NCBI GenBank assembly: GCA_008802785.1 | Contig: VUYT01000017.1 | Span: 248,001-312,000, forward strand | Length of the DNA stretch: 64,000 nucleotides | Direction of reading: 5' to 3' | Source: Symmetrospora coprosmae | Lineage: Eukaryota > Basidiomycota > Cystobasidiomycetes > Symmetrosporaceae | Shown: piece by piece, positions 36,211-48,417 of the stretch | Position numbering within the stretch: the first letter of the stretch is position 1 | How the letters are laid out: each line of letters starts with the position of its first letter | Notes under the pieces: generated by a model | Seen by the model: the letters and a program-made list of their open reading frames with translations, nothing else | What the model was told of the DNA's origin: nothing | The model's database searches: none | Translations under genes and position numbers: made by a program

Positions 36211-37005
36211 ATGGAGGATCTACGACCTGTTAGGCTTCTTGGTGGCCTCGTGCTAGTCACAGCCAGGCAAGCCGTCTGTATCGCCAGAGCAAGGACGAAT
36301 CTCATCGAAATGCTCGAGGACAAGCGACCTTTCGCGCACCTCATCAACCTTTATCGACGAAGTCTCACTCACATGATCACCCACTCTGGTCGGCAAGTTC
36401 GGGGCACACAAGATGATCAAAGGCACATCTCACACTCACGTGTGAATGTGAACCCCGATCCAAGCTGGTTCGACGATCCCCTCGCCCCCTACACTCGCTG
36501 GTTCCCCGACTCAACCGACAAAGCGGATGTCGAGGCACGAGCTGCGTTCGGGTCGACAGAGCTGCTTCTTGAGCTGTTGTACGAGCACCACAATAAGCAG
36601 CAGGCAGAGCAGCGTGAGCGCACACGGCAGCTGCAGCTCAAGGCGCGAAACGTGCTCTTTCACGCTCCCGCGCCCGAGAACGGCGACACAGCCACATCAT
36701 CAGCTAGTCCGGACTGCAACCCAATGGACATCGAGCCCCTTCAGCAGGAGCCGATGCAGATCGATGCGCCCGAGGAGCACGTCTCCCAAGCGTCGAGCGT
36801 CGACAGCTCCTCAGAGGGTGGAATGGCCAGCGAATGCGATACGGCCAGCTTTTGCGTCCAGACCGAGACGGTCAGCATCACCATCAGGAGGTGGAAGGAG
36901 TATGGCTTTTATGAGACGGGTGCCTGGATCCACAGCGATGGTGGCTACTTCTTCGTTGAGCTTGAGCCGCCAGCAACCAAGCGCACCGGAATCATGCTAG
37001 GCTGA
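35545..37005 (+). pseudogene. Downstream remainder of the orphan repeat gene, same frame
   Basis: Continues the frame of the preceding gene after its stop. Further in-frame stops lie at 35632-35634, 35866-35868 and 36073-36075, all inside repeat units; from 36133 the frame is open to a TGA at 37003-37005 (290 aa). This part is not repetitive and looks like genuine protein: KADVEARAAFGSTELLLELL, an acidic Met/Asp/Pro stretch, and a C-terminal block SITIRRWKEYGFYETGAWIH. Base composition matches the upstream exons. I read it as the former C-terminal half of one protein of nearly 1000 residues. Confidence 0.6.
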
Positions 37006-37533
37006 CTTCGAGAGCTCGGCAGCAGGCTCCCGAAGTCAGAGCAGCGTCAGAACGTTGTCTTGCGATGATAGATCCGTTAGCCATGCAGCGTATTGTCCAA
37101 TGCCAGATGCAGATGCCAATGCCAGATGCAGATGCCAATGCCACTGCCCGCTGTCCTGACGCGCTCTTCTCAATCTGCACGCAGTCCAGAAGTCCTCTCG
37201 AAGATCTTGCACCAGAGCTCATGTCAGAGCGTTAGCAGCTAGCATCCGGGACCATGCACGAATCCATCTGCCTGCAGCAAGGAGGCTTACTGCTCTTCTC
37301 TCCTCTCTCCCTCTCTTTCTCTCTCTCTCTCAAGTCTGTCCACGCTTCATCCTTCATCCGTAGATCGCCAGTCCCGGTCCCTTTCTGAAGCTGTCCCCGG
37401 GGCGGAGACTCCGGCAGGAGAAGCCGCTGCGCCCTGCCGCCAAATGGGAGTCGCGGCCATTGCTTTGCAGCTTCTTCCTCAGCTTCTTCGAGCTCTCTCT
37501 CCTCTTGACAATCGCAAGCATCAGCTCATCACC
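37006..37533. other. Intergenic with short repeats and a pyrimidine tract
   Basis: No supported gene. It carries a 19-nt direct repeat (37101-37142) and a CT-rich tract at about 37290-37335 that may belong to the promoter of the next gene, a common place for such tracts in fungal promoters. Confidence 0.55.
37101..37142. repeat. 19-nt direct repeat
   Basis: Two adjacent copies of TGCCAGATGCAGATGCCAA, with a partial third, in the intergenic stretch upstream of the dioxygenase gene. Confidence 0.8.
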
Positions 37534-38895
37534 ATGAAACTCACCACGTCTGCTCTCCTGCTCGCTGGAGCTGCCGCCATCGTCTCTGGTGAGTTTAGGA
37601 CGCCAGCAGGTCTCCGCCGAAGGGTAGTGGCGGCAGGATTTCTGACTGGCTCTGTTTCTGCACACAGCTCACGAAGGACCAAAGACGCCCGACGAGATCA
37701 AGGCATACAATGCTCTGCAGTCGACCATCTACCATTGCGCTCCGGCCGTGAAGGTGGGCTACCTTCCTCGCGAAAGCTCCGCTTGAGGCCAGCTCCGCTC
37801 TCCGCGAGCGGGTCTTTGGTTCTGGCGCCTGGCGAACGGCACGCGTTGGAAATGGATACTGACTGGAGAGCTCCCCTACCGCTGGACAGGCCTTCACGGA
37901 CCAGCGTCGGAAAGCGTGGCAGCAGCGCATGCTCGGCGCCGACGCTCTCGCCGACAAGAACCTCTTCGTTCAGGGCAGCTTTGGGGACCTCGGCCTGGAT
38001 GGTTCGGACGGCGCCAAAGATGCACCGGAAGGAAGCAACCCTCCCAAGCTCCTCTCGTGCGACACGGTCGAAGAGCGCAAGATCCTCAACAACACCTGCG
38101 TCCTCGCGCCCATTGTAACGCAGGGGCCATACTACCACACCTGGGGACACCCGATCCGTCAGAACATGGCGGAATGGCAGCTGGGCGTGCTTTTCGTGAG
38201 TGCCATCCTTAGAGAGCGTTTCTATGGTCTTATACTAATATCACATATCCCCGCAGCTCATGGATATCGGAATCATGGATGTCGAGACATGCGAGCCTTT
38301 GCCAAACGTGCTGGTTGACATCTGGCACGCAAATGCGACAGGGCACTACGCCGGACACGGCAACCCTGCACCTCATCTCATCAACGAGGAGCCCCAGCGC
38401 GGAGGAGCGCGGTCAGGCCTGCTGAGCGCCTTCCCGCGGGAGAATGACCACGAGACGTGGCTTCGCGCCGCCTGGCCGAGCGACAAGAACGGCGTCGCGC
38501 AATTCACCTCGGTCTTCCCGGGCTACTACACGGGTCGCGCGACGCACGTCCACGTCAAAGTGCACACAGAGTGGACGCCGCTCCCGCACAACAGCTCGTT
38601 CGAGATTGGCACGACGGCCTACACGGGACAGCTGTTCGTCGACGACGAGCTCAACCTCGCCGTCGACAAGATCTGGCCGTACAACACAAATTCGCTCCAG
38701 AAGCCCGGCAAGGGCGGCCGCACGCGCAACTGGCGAGACTCGCTCAACATTTTCGACGACTCGCACAAGGGCGGCCACCAGCCAACCTTCCACATCGAGC
38801 CCCTCAATGGCGTACTCGAGCAGGGTCTCATCGGCATGATTACGCTCGGCGTCAACCGGAGCCACGTTATGGACCAGTCGCCTTGGAAGCCATGA
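37534..38895 (+). CDS. Secreted intradiol ring-cleavage dioxygenase
   Basis: Family of non-haem Fe(III) enzymes that open catechol rings between the two hydroxyls; secreted fungal members act on plant- or lignin-derived catechols. Exons 37534-37588, 37668-37753, 37890-38195 and 38257-38895 join in phase to 361 aa. A signal peptide is plain (MKLTTSALLLAGAAAIVSA). The dioxygenase core shows TQGPYYHTWGHPIRQNM, PLPNVLVDIWHANATGHYAG and FPGYYTGRATHVHVKVH, containing the Tyr/Tyr/His/His iron ligands. Two Asn-X-Ser/Thr sites lie in the mature part. The start is well supported by the signal peptide and by ATCACC before the ATG. The natural substrate cannot be told from sequence. Confidence 0.93.
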
Positions 38896-39186
38896 GCGTA
38901 TGCGTGGTGCTCTCGCGAGTACGGTCGTCAGCTTAGCTTTCGCGGGAGGTTTCCCAGATGTTTGTTGCTCAGCTAGTCATTACGCTTGGTGTTCAGCAAT
39001 GCAGTCAGATATTGCCGCGTCCAACTCGCTTGAACAGGTGCTCCAGTTGCTGCAGGTGTCTCAACAACAGTTCAGGAGCCGAGAAGAAGAGACAGTACTG
39101 GCTGACCTGCGGAATGGATTTGCTAGAGAATGCAGATCAAAGAGAAGTAGACGAAAGAGGATGAAAGAAGGACGGCGGATCTCTTG

Positions 39187-42100
39187 CTAGTTCAAGAAGC
39201 CTCTGCAGCCTGGCATGCCGCACAGGCAGGGTATCTTCTCGTCCTCGATGGGGAAGTGGTAGTCGTATGTGATCTCGTCGCCTTCGTAGATGGCCTGCTT
39301 GGCGTAAATGACGATTTTCTTGCTATTGCCAACGGATAGGATGCGTGCGGTGCAGTTTGGAGTGCAGCAGTGGTTGATGAGACGGCCCAGATTGCCTTTC
39401 ATGGTGGCGTCAATGACGACGTCGTCGTCGACTCGGCTGGGGTACGTCAGATCATCAGACCAAGTCAGTCAAGCACGACTATCGCCATCCGAGCAGAAAC
39501 ACCACCCACAAGAGATAGCTCGATCCAATGCCCATGCGCTCGTACGCTTTTTCGCGATGATCCGCGACCTGCTGGCGGATGGACTCGCCCACGTACTCGA
39601 TGACCATCTCGCCGGCTGGAATGTGTTCGAGCGCATACAGTCCCCAGTCGTGAATGGGGCTGCGCGCAAAGCGCATCTGTTTCTTGCGCGACTTGAGCTG
39701 ATTAAACTGGAGCAGGTCTGTATCGCTCGCCGTCGCCTTCTTGTGCTTGTCGAGGCCGGAAGCGAACTGCCGCGCGTTGGCACGCGCCAACCGGGAGACG
39801 GCAATGGCGGAGGCAGAGGTGGACGCGCCGGCAGTCTCGCCCACACGCGCCTGGTTGCGCGAAGCCAGGTAGCTGAGCTTCTCAAGCTGCGGTATCCGGT
39901 AGAACCCTTCGGCGCGGGCACATCCTTTCTCGTGGCGCGCTTCGGCAGTGTCCTCGTGCGGCACGGGCTGCTCCGGCGGAAGGAGTGCATGACCCTGGCG
40001 TAGCCGAGACAGGGCAAGCTTAAGATAGTAGGCGTCCTCGCTCTCCGTAATGCCGAGCTCGGAGGGACGTGTGATTGGTGGTTGTGCCACGATAGGGACT
40101 GCGGTTGCGGCTGCGGCCCCCTTACGCCCCTTCTTACTGCCCTTCTTGGAGCCTTTCGCAGGAGCGCGAGCACGACTCTTCTTCTTTGCAGGTTCCAAAG
40201 CTGGCGCGGACGCCGCATCTGCCACGGCTTCCGCGACATCCTCAGCGTTGGCGATGCCTCCATGGTGCTCAACTGCGGGTGCAGCCATGAGATCCTCGGC
40301 CAGGGTCCCCTCGACCGCGTCCGCCTCAAGCGCGGCTTCCTCGGTGCTGACCGTGTCAGCAAGGCGGGCTGGAGCCGCGTCGTCCAGCATCGGCCCGGCT
40401 TCTGTCGGAATTGGTAGGGCGGGCGACAGCAGGCGAGCGCGCTTTGGCAACGGCAGATCGGAATCTGGCGCGACAGCGTCTATTTCCTCCAGGCCGCGCT
40501 TCGGCATGTCTGCGTGCATTGAGGGTGAAGGGAGTCTTTCGGGCGCGGGGAGCACCAGTTCGACCACGTCGACAGCGTCGGCCTCTGCTTGGTGGGTAAT
40601 GTGTAGCGGGATGATGTCGGCCGGAGGAGACGACAGCGGAGACGATGGTGGTGCCTCCTCATCTGCAGCAGTCTCTGCTTTAGCAGAGGGCGTCTGGGCA
40701 ACTTCATCCGCCGCAGGGAGAACGATATCGACGCCCTGTAACAGGGCAGGATGGGCAGCAGCGAGCTCTGTCGCCTTCCTCGCTTTCTCCGCCTTCTCGA
40801 GCTCGCTGTCACTGGCGTCTTCAACGCTTGAGGTGCGAATTCGGTCTTCGCCGTTGCCCTGCTTGACCTCCTTCTCCTCCTTCTCCTCTTCGCTGCTAGT
40901 CCAAGTAATGGCTGGCTTTGCGGGCAATGGAGGGTTTCTTTTCGTCTTTTTAGGCTTGGCCGAGAACCGGCGTGCAGGCATGGCGGCGGAGACGCGGTCC
41001 TCATCCGATTCAGACGCTTCTGTGAGCGAAGCAGCAGGCTGTGAACGGCGCTGCTTCTTTCTGCTTTGATCCCGTATATAAGCAGTAGCATCTGAGCCAG
41101 ATTGCCCATCCATAGCTGACTTTTCGCGCGCACGCCGCACAGGCGAGTCTTTGCGGGGACTGGCGAGGGTGTCGGCACTGGACTGGAGGGCCTCTGCCGC
41201 GAACTGCACTGGGTAGGCCTCATCAGCCTTGATGTCCTGAGCTAGTCGTGCAGGCTTCGGCCGGAAGGATGGCAACTGGGATGATCCGGCGGGCGCTTTC
41301 CGAGCCGGAATAGCTGCAGTCGGTGGCGCATACCCGTTCAGGTGCAGAGTGTGCGCGGGGGTCGCTGGTGGGGCGGCAGGCGCTTCCTTCGTGTGCTGCG
41401 CTACAGCAGGGGCGGGCGGCATCCTTGCGCTGCCTTGTGACTGGCCCCAGCCTGACCCGGTTGTGGGGCCTTCGATAATGGCTGCATCAACGGCGGCTTG
41501 CCTCTCGGCCTGTGTACGTGGGCGCTTGGCATCACGCCTCCGTTCGCGCTCGGCCTCTTTCTCTGCTTGCTGCTGCGCCCGCTCGATGGCCTTTAGCCTA
41601 TCGCTTGCCTTCTTTTCCGCCTTCCTACCACTCTCCCAGTCCCGGTGAACCTGTTCCTGCTTTCGCCGCTTGTCTATCGCATCATAGCTTTCCCAGCCGT
41701 CGTCGTCTAGCTTCTTGGCCTGGTATGAGCGGCTCAGCGTGCCTTCTGAGCGATCTCGCGAGGCGTGGCGCCGGGCATCGCGCTCCTCGTCATCGGGACG
41801 CCAGGAATCGCCCTTGTGAGGTTGGCGAGCTCGGGAATTGGGGTCTTGATCACGATAGTCGTAGATCTGAACTGTACTATTGTGATATCGGGTCTGCTCC
41901 TCGCGATCGTAAGAATCGCGGGTGTAGCCATTGTGCTGGCGGGAGTCACGCTCATCTGGGTAGCGGTCCGCCTCGTCGCCGTACCAGCGGCGCCCTTCTC
42001 CATTGGCAATCGATCGGGCAGGCGAACAAGTCCTACCGTGGGGAGGCTCATGGCTGTCGCGGAGGTGATCTTCGCCAGACGCACGACTGTTGTCCGCTTC

Positions 42101-45100
42101 CTCCGTGTCATCGGGCATAGCGTCCACAACGGTTTGCCAGGGTCGGTTCATGCTCTGCACAGGCAGCTTGTGCCCGGCGACCTCTTTCTCCTCAAAATGT
42201 TGCCGAGCTCCTCGAACGCTTGCCTCCTCGTCGAAGAGTAGGTAGAAGTGTGTGTCGTCTTCGATGATCTGGAATGCGGTCAGCGGCAACACATCAGCCG
42301 CAGCGGTGTATGGTTTTGAAAGACACAATAGGAACCGCTCGCACCGTGGACCGCTTGATGCGACGTGCCAAGAAGGCCTTCAGAAGGACCATGGGATCCG
42401 GAGCGAGGTCTTTCAGCGGTTCCAGATCCGTCTTCGCTACTCTGAGGCAGTCGTTGTTCGAGTCGACAATTCTCTGTAGGGCAGCCTTGTGTCGGCTGAG
42501 AGGTCCAGGGCGGTGCATTTGGTGGCTCGGGCGTGCATGCGAGGGCTGAGGTGACGATCGCCGGCGGGTCCGAGCGGAACTGGGCACGCCTTTCCTTGCA
42601 CGAACAAAAACCTTGTCTGCTTCCTCCCTCCTGCGGTCGGCTTCGGCGCTGTCCTCATCCTCATCGCTGTCCTCCTCTCCGTTATTTTGATCGTCCCGGC
42701 CTCTTCCTGGCAGCCGAGGCAGGGTAGGTGGAAGACGAGGAGGGTCGCTCTTTGGCGTTGCCCGAGTAGGCGAAATCTTCGAGGGGCTTCCCCAGCCTCG
42801 ATCGGTAGCTGGCACCCCCGCAGGAGTGAGAGCCTCATCGAGAGTTCGCCCAGCATCCCCATTAGGCAGGCCGTTGCTTGATGATGGTAGCCTAGAAATG
42901 GACCTTCCGCCTTCTGGCATATCGCCGGCTGCGGAAGCTGATTTGCCGGAGGCACCCAAGGCGGCCTTGGCCGTATCCACCGCCTGTTGTACGGGTTCCT
43001 GGGTAGCAGGCTCGATCACAGGGGTCGCCGAAGGCTGTGCTGGGGCCTCGTTCACGATGGCTTTGGCTTCCATCCTGCGGCGTTTCTCCTCTGTCGCCTC
43101 GGCGATTAGTCTTGCAAAGACCGCGCCATCCCCGTCGAGCTCAACCCTGAGCCTCTTTTCTCCTTCCATACCAGTGAGGAGGACGGTTCTCTGGCCATTC
43201 TGCCGCTGAACGGCCGACTTGGCCGACATGTTCCCGTCCTGGCCATGGGCTTTGCCCGCTACAATCCTGGGCTTGTGCCCTTCCCGATACCGGACACGCT
43301 GAACCTCGTCACGAAATTTGAGGTGGCAGATGCCGAGCAGGCCGCTCGTCTGCTTGTCCATGGCCAGCTCGTGCTCATCGATGGCTCCGTATTCGCCAAA
43401 AATGCACAGGATCTTGTCCATCGTCGTGAGGGAGCTCATGTTCGAGACTGTGATTGCCGTTGGCGGAAGAGGAGGCGGTGTGCCTACGGAGTACTGATCC
43501 CACTCGTACACGACCGCCTTTACCGAAGGCATGGGCTTCCGTCGACGACTAGACTCGTGTCCATCTTTTTGGGAAGCGCTTCCACGAGGATCTGCCGTGC
43601 GCAGCTCGCCGCCCAGCCGCGATACGCCCTCACCGATATGCCGATAGACGGCCTTGCTGTCTTTTGCTGTATACAGCGGATGATTGTAGGCGAGGGCGAA
43701 GGACAACCGCTTCAGATCAAGTACCGGCAAGACCGTTTCGCCGCCGGCTTCGGCCTCAGCCATGACCATGTCCGTGACCCCCTCTTCGGTGACCGGCGCG
43801 GGCGTGGGCATGTCTGGCTGCTCATCCAACGTGACCGCGTCTTCATGTACTGGCACAGATGAGGCGTCCCGGTCAGGGATATCCACCAAAGCCACAGCCG
43901 TCTGCTCTTCCGGGTCCGCGGATGGCAGCTCCGCAGTGGTGACTGCTTTACTCGAAGCTGGATCAACGTTCACGCTAACAAGCTGTGGCCGGGTTTGAAA
44001 CATGTCGATATCTTCCAGAGAGTCTTCCGGGACTGCCGGTGCAGAGGAGAGAGGCAAGGCTGTCAGAACCTGATTCGGAAATGCAGATTCGCCAGGACAA
44101 TGCATGTCGGTGTAGAGCGGGGACGTACCACGCTCATGCGGATCTGCAAAGCTGTCCGGAGGTTTGCTTGATAGACGTACATGGCTGCCTGGATCCTGCC
44201 CGTGCGCAGAAAGCTCCGGTACTGGCATTTCGCGCATCGGCTGTGCCTGCGGAGTGGGGCCTTCTGGTGGTGCCGGCGGAACCGATGCCGGACGCTCGCA
44301 CGTGGGTGACGGAGGACGCGCAGCGTAGTGAGGTGGAGGCGGTGGCGGCGGCGGCGTTGGTGATGGCATCCGCGCTGCTGCAGGCGGACTCGGCGGTCTG
44401 CTAGCTATTGGCGGCGGGGACACACTGTGCAGACGCGGCCGGGTGCCCGAGTCCACACGCCGCGGCGGAGACGTGACAGTCCCCTCTCGCTCTCGCTCCT
44501 CACCGCGCCTGCTAGGGCCATGCTCCTCATGCAGCCCAAAGTTTGAGCCCGATGCTGGCCGGGGTGGCAAGGGGCGCACGTAGCGTTCTGGTACATGGAC
44601 ACCGAGCAGCGCCTCGATCTCATGCGCAGCGGCGGCGGCCCGTGCGTCTATCGCCTGCTGTTCGATGAGCGCCGCAGGCTCAGGGAGGTACGGCTGGTAC
44701 CTTCCGCTCGTCTTGCGTGCGCGGGGCTTCACAGCTGCTCCTGGCTTAGGCTGTTCGCGCGGCGGCGTCCCAGGCGGGCCTTGGCCAGCTACCACTGTAG
44801 TGGCATCGGCATCATCCGCTTGCGAAGCCGTAGGCACTAATGCTGGCGCTGACGCTGATGCAGCCGCACCTGGGAGCGGCCTAGGGAATGAACGTGCTCG
44901 CGGTGGCGGGGTGCCTGGCTCGTCTGATACTCGCAAGTCTTCCACGCAATCCTGTTCCTGTGGCCGCTCTGTCTCGTCGACCCTGCCCTTGCCCTTCTCA
45001 GCGGCCGTAGGTCCCGTCGTCTCGCCATTCTGTTGCTTCTGTGCCATTTTCGGCGGGCCGGCCAGCACGCTCTTTCCGATCGCCGCCTTCGCCTTCGCCT

Positions 45101-46007
45101 TTGCGAGGGGTTTGGTGGTTGTGCCCGTGCTGAGGAGCTTGACGGACAGCGTCTTGGGCGCAGCTCCCGGCACGCGAGCGTTTCTTGAAGTGCTGGACTG
45201 GCTCGTGCTGGCCGGACGAGCTTCTGGCGTTGCTGCGGGGGCCGCCGGCACACTCACTGCAATGGGACCAGGGGCAGAAGACGGCTCAGGGGGCAGCAGT
45301 GATGCAGGTGGAGGCGGGGCCGGGGCTGCCTGCGGTGGAGGGGGCGCGGTGGGTGGTGGTGGACATGGTGGGAGTGGCGGCGGCGAAGCTTGCGAGCCTG
45401 CTCCGGCTGCCGCTCCGTTAGGACGCGGCGGAGACGCCGCCTTTCCGCTCAAAGCGTTGACGGCTACCGCACTGCCCTTCCCTTTCCCCTTTCCCTTTCC
45501 GCCTGCGCCATTCAGGGAGATGGAGAGTGTGGGTGGGGGTGCAAGGCTGCTTCGCGGTTTGACGGCACTACTGGAGGAGGCCAGGAAGCCGTTGGCAGAA
45601 GGGCCTGTCCTGCCCGGGGCTGTCGCGGAGGGCAATGGACCGGAAGATGATGATGATGAAGGCGATGCAGCCCGCATTGCTTTTGGCGCAGAGGGGACTC
45701 CTGCAGCGTTCGAGGTGATGGGCGGCGGGCGGGAAGCTGGGAGCGGCGGCGAGAAGGCGCTTGTCGCTGCAGAGGACGGTAACGCCATGGCTGGGGGTGG
45801 CCTTTGTTGATGATATGCAGCATATGGATGCTGATATGGCGGCTGAGCGTGCGCCATCGGGTACATTGCTGCATTTGCATTCAACGCCAGAGCCTGGTGG
45901 TGCTGCCAGACGGACCAGTCTGGCTGTTGCTGTTGCTGGTATTGACGATTGCCGTACTGATACTGGTATTGACGGTGACCACGACCACTGTGCATCCCTC
46001 TAGCCAT
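39187..46007 (-). CDS. SET1: Histone H3K4 methyltransferase, COMPASS catalytic subunit
   Basis: Methylates histone H3 lysine 4 at active promoters. Three exons, 42327-46007, 39510-42268 and 39187-39436, join in phase to 2229 aa, long for Set1. Order: a low-complexity N-terminus of about 800 residues (Gln-, Pro-, Ala- and Ser-rich); an RRM-like domain ([29 protein letters not shown]); a short second module after the first intron ([20 protein letters not shown]); a charged linker; n-SET ([20 protein letters not shown]); SET ([59 protein letters not shown]); and post-SET ([13 protein letters not shown]). All catalytic and zinc residues look intact. The first intron is 58 nt and carries a CTGAC branch motif. 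Confidence 0.96.
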
Positions 46008-46447
46008 CCTGCCATCTAGGTCGAATGGATGGATGGACGCGTCCCAAGGTGCGCATGGGCGAAACGACCGAGAGAGAAACGCGCGCGTCTGTCTCTTTGC
46101 AGCCGGACATCAACGACAACGGCAATGACGATAATGAGCTGAGGGACAGAGATGCAGAGAGGCGTAGCGTGTGCATATGGCTCATCGCATGCAGCGAAGG
46201 GTGCGTTCGGACGCGCTCCAAGGGCTGGCAAGGCTTCGTGACGGGGCTCGCGAACGGCATCGACGTGGACTGTGTCGCGGTTGCGAGCCTGCGCATGGCT
46301 TAGGGCAGTAGCAGACACGACAAGTGGGTCCAGATCTAGACACGCTACTTGCTCCATCGGCACTCTATGGCCGTGTCGCACCATGCATGGCTGGCGCGGA
46401 GATGAAATCGGAAGGACCCGGCACCGCTACGCGCCAGACTCAATTGC
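46008..46447. other. Intergenic: SET1 5' region and zuotin 3' flank
   Basis: About 440 bases, presumed SET1 promoter and leader. Short open frames on both strands have no support. Confidence 0.5.
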
Positions 46448-48259
46448 TCAGGCAAACCCCTTGAGGTCCTTCTTGCCCGCCTTGTCGGCCCGTTCGCGCA
46501 CGACCTGCTTGACGCCCTCGCGGTCCTCCTTCTTGTCCTCCATCGCTTTGCGGAGCACCGCAGCGTCCGTGGGCTCAATCGCAGAGAAGAGCGCGTCAAT
46601 CTCGGTGAGCTGGTTCTCGACCAGCGAGGCCGGCGGGTTCTGGCCCTCGGGAAGGAGATAGTTGAGGCTCGTCAGGAGCGCGCTGGCCGCCTTCTTCTCG
46701 CGCTTGAGGTCTGATATACGCGGTGAGATCATCATCATCAAGTCAGCAGGTGATCCCGGACAGGAGGTCGTTGAAGCCGCCGCCGCGCAACGCACTCTTC
46801 TTTGCCGCCTCGCGCGTCTTCTTGTCGGCGGCCCGGTCGGCCTTGTCCGCCTCTGCCTTTGCCTTGTCCTCTGCGGCCTTTTTGGCCTCCTCCTCGGCCT
46901 TGAGCTTTGCCGCCTGAGCCTCCTTCTCCTTGTCGACAGGGGTGCTCGTGCCGGACGCGCCGCCTTTTCCACCCTTCTTCTTTGCCTCGCGCGCGGCTTT
47001 TTCTTCCTGCTTGATGCGCTTGATGCGCGGGTCGTTGGCCATGGCCTGGTCGACGAGGGTGCGGACGCGCGCAATGTCCTCCTTCTTGCGGCGCGCGCGC
47101 TCGCTCTTGTTCTTCTTCTCCTGGTACCGCTTCTCGTCGCGGCTGTCGCTCCCCTCGTTCACGTCCTTATCGAGGTACTCAAAGCTGCGCCAGCTGTCAA
47201 ACGTATTGTACCAGAACGAGTAGAACCCTTCCACCTCGTGCTTGCTCGCATCGGCAGAGCCGAGCGGCGCGACCGGCTGCGTCTTGCTGAACCGCCCTTC
47301 GCGCTCAAACACGGGGCCGTACAGCTTGACAAACTCGTCGGCGTCGGCAATCTTGTGCGAGGCAGAGGGGACGTCGTTGTCGTCGACGCCGTCGTCGGCA
47401 GAGTCGAACTGCATGCGCTTGGTCGGGTTCGAGAGCACCTCGTAGGCTGAGCGAGGCAGGTGAGATTGGGAGCGAGCGTCAGCGAGCGGTGCTAGATTGG
47501 AGGCAGAGCGCCGTCCATGTACAACTCACCCTTGGCAATGCACTTGAAGAACGAGTCGGCGTTGGACTCGCCCGTCGAGCTGGCCTTTTTGTCCGGGTGG
47601 TGCCTGAGGACCTTGCGGCGGTCTGTCAATCATTGCCAATCACCCACAGCGCATTGCACCGCATCAGCAGCGCCCGAATCAAGGCTGTGCATGCATGCGT
47701 GCATCTAACAACTTACGCGCCCGCTTGATCTGGTCCGGGGTGGCCTTGTACCTGAGGCCCGCAATGCCGAGGACGGCATAGTGGTCCTGCTGCTTCCAGA
47801 GCTTTGGGTCGAGCTCGAGCATCTCCTTGTCCTCTGGCTCGTCGGGCAGGTCCGCGTACTCGTCCACTGCACCATTCGCGGCGGCGAGGTCGGCGAGCCT
47901 CTTGCGCTCGGCCGCGAGGTGCTCGTCGTCCTCGGCGAACGTGCTGTTCTTTGCGATCCGGCGCGCGTGCGCGATGTAGGCCGGGCCTGCGGCGTACAGG
48001 CTTGCGGCCTTGGTCTCTGCAGGATGGCATGGCATGGCATTCCGTCAGCATCGTGTCGCCTCCCTGGCCGCCTTGCATGGTGTTCGCCTCATTCGTCCGC
48101 CCTCCCCTCTGCGGCCCAAATTCTGCATGCAGCTGGACCGTGGCGGACGACGACGACGACGACACGATGATTAAACTCACGCGAAAGCTTGCCAATTGCT
48201 TTCGCCGACGGAGCGGCCGACGTGCTCTCGAGCTGGAAAGGAAGCTGCAGGATGGACAT
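46448..48259 (-). CDS. ZUO1: Zuotin, ribosome-associated J-domain co-chaperone
   Basis: Partners Ssz1 in the ribosome-associated complex and stimulates Hsp70 Ssb on nascent chains at the tunnel exit. Exons 48181-48259, 47717-48016, 47530-47622, 46796-47446 and 46448-46710 join in phase to 461 aa (yeast Zuo1 433). The J-domain starts at QDHYAVLGIAGLRYKATPDQ and its HPD loop (VLRHHPDKKA) spans an intron. The zuotin homology domain (EFVKLYGPVFEREGRFS, GFYSFWYNTFDSWRSFEYLD), a long Lys/Glu/Ala helix that binds rRNA, and a C-terminal helical bundle ending at KDLKGFA follow. The last intron begins at GTGCGT just before 46796; reading through it gives a false C-terminus ending at 46743. Confidence 0.95.
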
Positions 48260-48417
48260 TGTCGTGTTTCCCTATGTGGTGGTCTGGAGTAGAGTAGAGC
48301 AGAGTACAGAGTGGAGTGGACACCGCCGAGCACAATCATCGCGGATTGAATGACGGTCTATAGCTTATAACGCCATGCTACAGAGTACACAGCATAGCAC
48401 ACCACACTGCTGCACCA

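Noticed and set aside
35222-36256. 344-aa and 295-aa plus-strand frames over the tandem repeat
   Set aside because: They exist because the repeat period is a multiple of three; neither extends into the coherent non-repeat parts, and their composition is Arg/Ala/Gly or Glu/Arg monotony.
33785-37005. Orphan repeat gene as a transposon or virus-like element
   Set aside because: No reverse transcriptase, integrase, transposase, capsid or terminal repeats were seen; it has ordinary introns.
40050-41069. 339-aa plus-strand Ser/Ala-rich frame
   Set aside because: Antisense shadow of the SET1 linker; no family features.
44665-45810. 381-aa plus-strand Gly/Ala-rich frame
   Set aside because: Antisense shadow of the Pro/Ala-rich SET1 head.
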